Below are positions 62,444-64,000 of a stretch of 64,000 nucleotides of DNA, in pieces (positions within the stretch are counted from its first letter, which is position 1; each line of letters opens with the position of its first letter). The notes beneath the pieces were generated by a model that saw only the letters and a list, made by a program, of their open reading frames with translations, was not told where the DNA came from and made no database searches. The translations under genes were made by a program, and so were the position numbers. This stretch comes from Methanobacteriota archaeon (GTDB taxonomy: Archaea; Thermoplasmatota; Poseidoniia; Poseidoniales; Thalassarchaeaceae), in assembly GCA_016845345.1 (NCBI GenBank), contig JAERSV010000004.1, positions 1-64,000 of the forward strand. The letters run 5' to 3'.

Positions 62444-63577
62444 TTAATCTTGAGAGACTTTGATGAGTCTAGTAGTACGATAGCCTTGCAATACTTTGAG
62501 GTATTTTTTGTCCTTGAAATCCCCATCTAACCCCTCATCACCAGTATCAATTCTAAGGCTCGTTAGTGTTAGTAACTTGGCAGGAGTGGCTATCCCAAGA
62601 ACTTGGCTAATCCCCACTTTTTGAATCACATTTGCAGAAATTTGCAGGTTCCCTCTACCAATTAAGAACCCCTGTCCTCCCATCGGTGAGAGCATTATCA
62701 GCGCTTTTCCACTGTGATTATTGAGTAAATCCATCAAGGCTGTTTCATTAACATCAGACGCAATGATTTTTCCACCCATCACGACATCAATTCCAAGCAC
62801 AGTTTTGCTCATCCCGAGATGTTTAGCCATTCTTCTCAAGGTTCCACCAGAACCCCACACGATAGCAAGGGTTTCATCTTCTTGCATCATTTCACCGACA
62901 TGGTCAGCAATTCCTTCAATGATATCTGATTCATCTGCCGCTTCCATTCGTTGTTTTGAACCTTGCATCCAGCGTGGTGAAGACGGAGTCATGGCTTCTG
63001 CATACAGTCGGACCTTCCATTCGCCTTTGAGATAAGCATCTTCATCTAAATCCATAACTTCGGTATTTGCTATCAACAAATCACCATCCAACCACGCTGA
63101 TAAAACTTCAGCGGCGGCCTTCGGAGAGGCAGCAAAGCAACCTGAATGCATTTTGACTCCACTTGGAACCCCAATAATCGGAAGTTCTTCACAATCTAAT
63201 TCTTGCAAGGTTGAAATTATGTCGCGTGTAGTTCCGTCTCCACCTGCATAAAGAAGCAAATCGATTTCTTTCTCAACCATTGCGCGTACAGCATGTTGAG
63301 TGTCTTCAGCAGAACTCGGTTCCGCTCCGAGAATAGTTTCCACATCAGCAAATTCACGAGGTAACCAAGTTGACCCCATTCGCCCTTCACACGTGAGAAA
63401 ATTAACCTCTTTTTCTCCTAGTTCAACAAAACGTGACAACGTTTGGCTCATCCGTGGCCCTGCCCTATCTTCTGCACCCGCTAATCGTGCTTCTTCTGCT
63501 CTGCCATCACTACCCTTGAATCCAAGTCTGCCACCCAAGCCAGCATCAGGATTTACGAGTATGCCGACCAAGGTCAT
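62444..63577 (-). CDS. ATP-NAD kinase (AcoX-type)
   Basis: A 377-residue protein. GILVNPDAGLGG is at the N-terminus, LLLYAGGDGTTRDI carries the GGDGT ATP/NAD site, and GVPSGVKMHSGCFAASP and WGSGGTLRRMAKHLGM follow. The C-terminal beta domain ends LSPMGGQGFLIGRGNLQIS. This is the long archaeal/AcoX form of NAD kinase, which makes NADP. ATG 63577 matches the family start; the frame continues to ATG 63643. It converges on pyrG. Confidence 0.87.
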   Translation of the reverse strand: MTLVGILVNPDAGLGGRLGFKGSDGRAEEARLAGAEDRAGPRMSQTLSRFVELGEKEVNFLTCEGRMGSTWLPREFADVETILGAEPSSAEDTQHAVRAMVEKEIDLLLYAGGDGTTRDIISTLQELDCEELPIIGVPSGVKMHSGCFAASPKAAAEVLSAWLDGDLLIANTEVMDLDEDAYLKGEWKVRLYAEAMTPSSPRWMQGSKQRMEAADESDIIEGIADHVGEMMQEDETLAIVWGSGGTLRRMAKHLGMSKTVLGIDVVMGGKIIASDVNETALMDLLNNHSGKALIMLSPMGGQGFLIGRGNLQISANVIQKVGISQVLGIATPAKLLTLTSLRIDTGDEGLDGDFKDKKYLKVLQGYRTTRLIKVSQD

Positions 63578-63733
63578 GGTTCGGCGAAGTGATGTCACTT
63601 CATCAAGGCTATTGATGTGTATTTGGGATTCGGATATTTGCATTAATTTTGCTTTACAATGTCCTTTTTGTGGTTAGACAATCGGCCAACGCATTGAAGG
63701 GGTCATTGATAATCGCGAGGTGCGGCGTGTATC

Positions 63734-64000
63734 ATGGCAAGCGGTAGTAAGAACTCTGGAAAGACAGTAGAAGATGTCTTCAAGAGTGGTATGGATGACA
63801 TGATTAAAGCCCGCGAAGAGATGGAAGCCGCCGCTTCACAAGTTGATGAGTCGCCTGTAGTAGTTGAGTCTCCACCAGTTGAGAAAGACCCATTTCTTTC
63901 TGGCCCACCAATGCCTGAGCCTGCACCTGAACCAGCTCCAACTGGTCCACCTATGCCTGACCCACTGCTAACTGCTCCAGCACCAAGTGCACCACCAATG
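63734..64000 (+). CDS. Proline/alanine-rich protein, cut by the right edge
   Basis: From ATG 63734 the frame is open to the window end (89 codons). It starts MASGSKNSGKTVEDVFKSG, continues with a charged helical segment (MIKAREEMEAAASQVDE) and then a low-complexity linker rich in Pro, Glu and Ala (GPPMPEPAPEPAPTGPPMPD). The linker suggests a following folded or membrane domain outside the window. Divergent from the NAD kinase gene. No function can be assigned. Confidence 0.6.
   Translation, partial: MASGSKNSGKTVEDVFKSGMDDMIKAREEMEAAASQVDESPVVVESPPVEKDPFLSGPPMPEPAPEPAPTGPPMPDPLLTAPAPSAPPM

Noticed and set aside
1-64000. Prophage, insertion sequence or integrated element
   Set aside because: No integrase, transposase, terminase or attachment repeat was seen; both tRNA genes lack adjacent integrases.

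Overview
The window reads as a stretch of a planktonic marine archaeon, most likely Candidatus Poseidoniales (Marine Group II, Thermoplasmatota). This is inferred from gene content and style; no rRNA gene is present. Archaeal markers are a group II chaperonin, Alba, Bud32, a Hjc-type resolvase, an archaeal S26 signal peptidase, an AcoX-type NAD kinase, an HTH_10 (bacterio-opsin-activator type) regulator and an ArlI/ArlJ-like secretion ATPase and platform. They sit beside genes of bacterial flavour (DnaK, M17 aminopeptidase, AI-2E transporter, AlkB-like oxygenase). Genes are dense, on both strands, with short gaps, many one-base or four-base overlaps, and a mix of GAGG/GGTG ribosome-binding sites and apparently leaderless starts.

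Layout. 1-10 kb: an Lhr-type helicase cut by the left edge, a 1689-residue surface protein, a membrane protein plus signal peptidase, and a site-2 protease. 10-19 kb: Hjc resolvase facing an RNase H-like protein, tRNA-Gly(CCC), an Mrp ATPase without the usual cysteine pair, a PAP2 membrane protein with a large extra domain, NadA, Bud32, a fluoride channel and an XTP pyrophosphatase. 19-22 kb: an enoyl-CoA hydratase and an ABC-2 exporter. 22-27.5 kb: a five-gene type IV filament-like operon. 27.5-34.5 kb: an oxygen-dependent catabolic region with an AlkB-like monooxygenase, a P-loop kinase, aldehyde dehydrogenase, PaaG-like hydratase/isomerase, 3-hydroxyacyl-CoA dehydrogenase, an unknown helical protein and a BoxB-like di-iron epoxidase. 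34.5-42.6 kb: a respiratory region with an HTH_10 regulator, a secreted CxCH-domain protein, a CoA-binding protein, cox3-cox2-cox1 (cox1 carries an N-terminal CxCH domain), CBS-domain genes (one broken) and a CopD-like membrane protein. 42.6-45.9 kb: a second hydratase, thiolase, tRNA-Gly(GCC), Alba and arsenate reductase. 46-54 kb: a second large surface protein, an agmatinase-like hydrolase, two peptidases and a VOC protein. 54-64 kb: DnaK with an Hsp20-like protein, thermosome subunit, AI-2E transporter, SDR threonine dehydrogenase, CTP synthase, NAD kinase, and a proline-rich protein cut by the right edge.

The most interesting part is 27-43 kb. There the epoxidase, hydratase/isomerase, dehydrogenase, aldehyde dehydrogenase and a nearby thiolase together resemble an aerobic aryl-CoA (box/paa type) pathway. 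The terminal oxidase and its neighbours share a repeated near-palindrome, CCGAACATATTCGG, placed about 40-50 bases before start codons, which suggests a common regulator.
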